Below, piece after piece: positions 61,051-64,000 of a stretch of 64,000 nucleotides of DNA; positions within the stretch are counted from its first letter, which is position 1; every line of letters begins with the position of its first letter. The notes below the pieces were generated by a model. That model saw only the letters and a program-made list of their open reading frames with translations, did no database searches and was not told the DNA's origin. The DNA comes from Gemmatimonadaceae bacterium. GTDB taxonomy: Bacteria; Gemmatimonadota; Gemmatimonadetes; Gemmatimonadales; Gemmatimonadaceae. The stretch covers positions 248,001 to 312,000 of the forward strand of contig JADZAN010000019.1 in the NCBI GenBank assembly GCA_020852815.1, read 5' to 3'. The translations under genes and the position numbers were made by a program.

Positions 61051-62219
61051 CCACATGGCGCTGGCGCATGTCGCTGCTTGGGGTCTGTGCCCTCGCCTTG
61101 GCGCTCGCGCTCCGTGCTGGCGACACGTCGTACGAGGGATACGCCTTCGATCCAGTGAGTCGCGGCAACTTGCGACGAGTGATGGCGATCTCCGCGGCCA
61201 TGGACCGCGAGGCGACCGCCTACGTGCACGAGCAGCTGGCCGCGGCACTGGACAGTCTCGATCGCGTCGCGCGCGTTCCGCGCGATCTGTCACCTTCGAC
61301 CGAGCGCGGATCGGAAGCGCCCGGGGTGCAGGTGCTCTCCGTGGGTGCCGTCGGGCGCGGCGCGCAACACGCCGTGGATTCCCTCGCGAGGCGTGAAGCC
61401 GCCGCCCTCCCCGCGCATCGAGTCCCTGTTCGGATCGCCATAGTCGAGGCGCCGCGCGGCATCAGTCCCACCATGGCACGCACTGGTGTGGACGCGCCGG
61501 TCGGCCGCTACATCCGGCTCCCTCGTCGAGAGGGCGAACCATGCACGTTGCTCCTGACGGTGCGCGCTGTGGACTCCTTGTCGCTCGGTGCCGCGATCGC
61601 CTCGGGTAGCGGCGTCCTGGGCCCGTGCGCATTCGTCGCCGCCTTCGGGCTCCCCGGGGCCGCACTGCGCGTGCACCTCGACTCGGCGGGATGGCGCCCG
61701 GCGGCGTTCGCGCGGTGGGGCGACCGCACGACAAACGACGAGCCACGGCGGTGGATCTGGAGCGACCTCACCGTCGACGGCGTGCACTGCGCGCTGCGCG
61801 GCGATGCCGCGTGCGAGCGCGGCTGGCGCGACGTGCGGGACGATGACCTCCAGGCCAACCAATCCGCAGCAACACAGCCGGAGGGTGCCGTGCGCGACTT
61901 GCTCGGCCCGTTCCCGTGGTACCGCGTGCACGGGAGTGCGCTCGGGATTCGGCAGCGGCTCCTGCTGTCCGACCTCGCGCAGGAGCTGGGCCCCCAGCGC
62001 TTCGGCGAATGGTGGCGCAGCGGCGCCTCGGTCGACGAGGCGTACCGAGTGGCCGTTGGCACGGGCGAGACGGCGTGGCTGTCGCGGTGGCTCGTGCGGA
62101 GCTATGAGCCGTACGACCCCACGCCGATGCCGCGCCGCGCGGAGGTCGCCTGGTGGGCGCTCCTCGTCGGCGCGGGGACGACGCTCGTGTGGCGCGGACG
62201 GAGGCGCTGGATTGCCTGA
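61041..62219 (+). CDS. Second membrane-anchored protein of unknown function (ABC operon)
   Basis: A 392-residue protein with an N-terminal span (SLLGVCALALALALRAG), a large extracytoplasmic region and a C-terminal span (AWWALLVGAGTTLVWRG). Like its neighbour it ends with a helical motif (QRFGEWWRSGASVDEAYRVA, then GETAWLSRWLVRSYEP) resembling the C-terminus of gluzincin-like proteins without a catalytic motif. The two may be distant paralogues. The ATG at 61041 has GGAGGG nine bases upstream and overlaps the previous stop by ten bases. Function unknown. Confidence 0.7.
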   Translation: MRLTTWRWRMSLLGVCALALALALRAGDTSYEGYAFDPVSRGNLRRVMAISAAMDREATAYVHEQLAAALDSLDRVARVPRDLSPSTERGSEAPGVQVLSVGAVGRGAQHAVDSLARREAAALPAHRVPVRIAIVEAPRGISPTMARTGVDAPVGRYIRLPRREGEPCTLLLTVRAVDSLSLGAAIASGSGVLGPCAFVAAFGLPGAALRVHLDSAGWRPAAFARWGDRTTNDEPRRWIWSDLTVDGVHCALRGDAACERGWRDVRDDDLQANQSAATQPEGAVRDLLGPFPWYRVHGSALGIRQRLLLSDLAQELGPQRFGEWWRSGASVDEAYRVAVGTGETAWLSRWLVRSYEPYDPTPMPRRAEVAWWALLVGAGTTLVWRGRRRWIA

Positions 62220-62238
62220 CGAGCGCGCGTTCCCAGGG

Positions 62239-62652
62239 TCAGGGCACGACCTGCGCCTGCCCGATCGGGACGCGCGTGTCGGCCTGCCCGTGCGGGATGA
62301 GCGCCGGCGTCCTGGCATTCTTGATGTAGGTCATCGCCGACGCGCGCTCGAACTGCTGCCTCACGTCCCAGGGCTCGCCGCCGAAGTAGCCCTCGAGGAG
62401 CGTCTGCAGGTCGTTGGTGGAGTACATCGAGAACATGTTGGTGATCCCGGCGCCCACCATTACCGCCTTGAAGCGATTGGTTTGCGTGAGTGTCCACGCC
62501 CTCATGTAACCGCTGTAGCTCCACCCGGATTGCACCAGCTTGTCCGGGTCGGCGACGCGGCGCTTCACCAGCGCGTCGATCCCGCGCTGGATGTCGCGGT
62601 AGTCGCACTGCCGCCATGCGCCTGACGGACCGCCATGCCTGGGCAGCGGCAT
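62239..62652 (-). pseudogene. Fragment of an S9-family (prolyl oligopeptidase-type) peptidase
   Basis: The frame encodes the middle of an S9 peptidase catalytic domain: QCDYRDIQRGIDALVKRRVAD, the nucleophile elbow GWSYSGYM, and TPALIPHGQADTRVPIGQAQ. It then ends VVP-stop, before the region that should hold the catalytic His, and there is no propeller domain upstream. Full proteins are over 600 residues. The fragment lies directly beside a tRNA cluster and is best read as a decayed remnant truncated at both ends. Confidence 0.75.
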
Positions 62653-62822
62653 GTCGACCGAGGGTTGGTGGACTCGGCGAATGTGCGCCTTGCACGCCTC
62701 GCGGGCGAGACGTCCTGACGTGCACGAGGCACGGCCGATGCCTGGTGCGCGGAACGCCGCTCACACGCCTACAGATGCAAAGCGCCCGACGTCATGCGAC
62801 GTCGGGCGCGAGACCTTCTCAG

Positions 62823-62894
62823 AGCCAGCGGTCGGGATTGAACCGACGACCGCCCGATTACGAATCGGGTGCTCTACCACTGAGCTACGCTGGC
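62823..62894 (-). tRNA. tRNA-Thr (CGT)
   Basis: Acceptor GCCAGCG/CGCTGGC, anticodon stem CCCGA/TCGGG with loop TTCGTAA giving CGT, T-loop GGTTCAATCCC. Minus strand, last of the seven-tRNA cluster. Confidence 0.95.
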
Positions 62895-62943
62895 GAGTGT
62901 CCTACGGATGCATCTCGCCACCGATGCAGCGAGAGCGAAGCCA

Positions 62944-63025
62944 TGCCCAAGCGCGGACTCGAACCGCGACGCCTTTCGGCACCACCCCCTCAAGATGGCG
63001 TGTCTACCAATTTCACCACTTGGGC
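62944..63025 (-). tRNA. tRNA-Leu (GAG)
   Basis: A long-variable-arm tRNA: acceptor GCCCAAG/CTTGGGC, anticodon stem CCATC/GGTGG with loop TTGAGGG giving GAG, variable arm TGCCGAAAGGCGT, T-loop GGTTCGAGTCC. Confidence 0.93.
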
Positions 63026-63041
63026 CCTTCAGTTTTTCGAG

Positions 63042-63115
63042 CGGGGCTGACGGGGCTCGAACCCGCGACCTCCGGTGTGACAGACCGGCACTCTAACCAG
63101 CTGAGCTACAGCCCC
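63042..63115 (-). tRNA. tRNA-Asp (GTC)
   Basis: Acceptor GGGGCTG/CAGCCCC, anticodon stem CCGGT/ACCGG with loop CTGTCAC giving GTC, T-loop GGTTCGAGCCC, discriminator G. Confidence 0.95.
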
Positions 63116-63178
63116 CGACTCACACTTTCCCTTCGTCAACAGCACCCCAACATAGTCGGTGCGCCGCAGTTGCTGCAG

Positions 63179-63250
63179 TGGCCCCAACGGGAGTCGAACC
63201 CGTCTCTGCACCTTGAAAGAGTGCCGTCCTAACCGATAGACGATGGGGCC
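63179..63250 (-). tRNA. tRNA-Glu (TTC)
   Basis: Acceptor GGCCCCA/TGGGGCC, the typical Glu start ATCGTCTATCGGTTAGGAC, anticodon loop CTTTCAA giving TTC, T-loop GGTTCGACTCC. Confidence 0.95.
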
Positions 63251-63322
63251 GACTTCCGGCAGTTCCTCCAAACCCCGCTCGCGGATTACCTCCGTCGCAC
63301 GAGCAGGCCCTGCACCATACAT

Positions 63323-63393
63323 AGCGGTAACGGGATTCGAACCCGTGTTCCAGCCTTGAGAGGGCTGTGTCCTAGTCCCCTAGACGATACCGC
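63323..63393 (-). tRNA. tRNA-Glu (CTC)
   Basis: Acceptor GCGGTA/TACCGC, TCGTCTAGGGGACTAGGAC typical of Glu tRNAs, anticodon stem CAGCC/GGCTG with loop CTCTCAA giving CTC, T-loop GGTTCGAATCC. Confidence 0.95.
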
Positions 63394-63584
63394 CTCCGAA
63401 CTCGCCTCCGATCCCGCCTCCGACAAGATCGGAGGCGGTAACACCTTTCATTCTCCTGTCGCATTCGCGCTGCGAATGCTCCTCTTCCCGACGCCAAAGG
63501 CCGAGTCGAGCGACCTTCAAGCGTCGGCCCTGCAGTGGGACGACCACAGCATCGAACCAGCCACTTCCTTACCCTACGCTACAG

Positions 63585-63657
63585 CAGGCCAGGAGGGACT
63601 CGAACCCCCAACCGCCGGTTTTGGAGACCGGTGCTCTACCAATTGAGCTACTGACCT
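63585..63657 (-). tRNA. tRNA-Trp (CCA)
   Basis: Acceptor AGGTCAG/CTGGCCT with one G-U pair, anticodon stem CCGGT/ACCGG with loop CTCCAAA giving CCA, T-loop GGTTCGAGTCC, discriminator G. Confidence 0.95.
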
Positions 63658-63693
63658 AGATCTCTAGCTCAGCCAGTCGGCAGGAGCGGCGAG

Positions 63694-63725
63694 ACTCCCG
63701 TCTCACGTCTCCCGTCTCCCGTCTG
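63694..63725. repeat. CGTCTCC microsatellite
   Basis: Four to five imperfect copies of the heptamer (inverse of GGGAGAC) lie between tRNA-Trp and tRNA-His. This is the same unit that flanks the REP-like elements. Confidence 0.65.
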
Positions 63726-63735
63726 GTCTTGAAGG

Positions 63736-63810
63736 GGTGACCGAGGGGACTTGAACCCCCAACCCCCGGAGCCACAGTCCGGTGCTCTAACCAATTGAGC
63801 TACGGCCACC
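63736..63810 (-). tRNA. tRNA-His (GTG)
   Basis: Acceptor GTGGCCG/CGGTCAC with the extra 5' G and discriminator C specific to histidine tRNAs, anticodon stem CCGGA/TCCGG with loop CTGTGGC giving GTG, T-loop GGTTCAAGTCC. Confidence 0.95.
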
Positions 63811-63897
63811 ATACGGTGCGAGGGACCAACATTCTAAACCGGGCGCCCCCCCGAAACAACCGGGGAAGCCACGCCCAGCCGACGTGATCGGTCCTGT

Positions 63898-64000
63898 TCA
63901 GTCCTTCGCCCGATCGAGGTACTCGCCCGTGCTCGGGTTCACGCGCACGCGCTCCCCGGTCCCGATGAACTCCGGAACGTTGATCGTCACGCCGTTCTCC
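63898..64000 (-). CDS. efp: Elongation factor P, C-terminal end (partial)
   Basis: The last 33 or so codons of a minus-strand gene that runs off the window: ENGVTINVPEFIGTGERVRV then NPSTGEYLDRAKD and stop. This matches the C-terminal OB-domain of elongation factor P (VPxFIxxGExIxVxxxTGEYLxRA). EF-P binds the ribosome and relieves stalling at proline stretches. It lies 87 bp upstream of tRNA-His on the same strand. Only the tail is visible, so the Lys/Arg modification site cannot be checked. Confidence 0.85.
   Translation of the reverse strand, partial: ENGVTINVPEFIGTGERVRVNPSTGEYLDRAKD

Overview
The window looks like a chromosomal segment of a Gemmatimonadota-like bacterium. This is inferred from composition and gene style and was not tested by any search. 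The evidence is high GC, many secreted hydrolases with signal peptides, a very large TonB-dependent receptor with an N-terminal regulatory domain and a helical C-terminal extension, large multiheme cytochromes, LytS/LytTR and chemoreceptor genes, and frequent CGTTAGG/CCTAACG heptamers. About 48 protein genes or gene fragments and nine tRNA genes can be supported. Genes are densely packed, and stop/start overlaps such as ATGA and TGATG are common, so several true operons are visible.

Layout. 1-0.6 kb: end of a copper P-type ATPase plus ccoS (cbb3 oxidase maturation). 0.6-10.5 kb: secreted peptidases, a lipase-like hydrolase, rmuC, a CoA-transferase, an amidohydrolase and a Met/His-rich secreted protein. 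10.6-19.4 kb: GNAT acetyltransferase, serA with an FAD-linked oxidase, an orphan histidine kinase, a proline racemase family enzyme, lactate permease and an HNH nuclease. 19.4-34.5 kb: zinc-ribbon/SH3 protein, GH3 glycosidase, VOC protein, a ModE-like DNA-binding protein, a beta-lactamase-fold hydrolase, a repeat-rich secreted protein, the TonB-dependent receptor and a GH97 glycosidase. 35-43.8 kb, after tRNA-Pro: a chemoreceptor, a receiver protein, and a LytTR regulator with an unusual tandem LytS kinase.

43.8-51.4 kb holds the most striking system. Five translationally coupled genes encode an outer-membrane beta-barrel, a 16-heme cytochrome, an 11-heme cytochrome, a membrane cytochrome b and a 14-heme lipoprotein (41 CXXCH motifs). 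Together they have all the parts expected of a quinone-to-cell-surface electron conduit. 51.6-55.4 kb: an ABC exporter behind a palindromic operator, then an AbiE toxin-antitoxin locus whose toxin gene is split by an in-frame TGA and whose antitoxin start lies in a perfect 13-bp inverted repeat, next to tRNA-Gly. 55.6-62.2 kb: a second chemoreceptor and a GntR(YtrA-like)-ABC operon with two unknown membrane-anchored proteins. 62.2-64 kb: a peptidase remnant, seven tRNAs (Thr, Leu, Asp, Glu, Glu, Trp, His) and the 3' end of efp.

Dispersed short palindromic repeats (core CCCCAGCGAAGGCTGGGG flanked by GAGACGGG) occur between genes, and once inside the lactate permease coding region.
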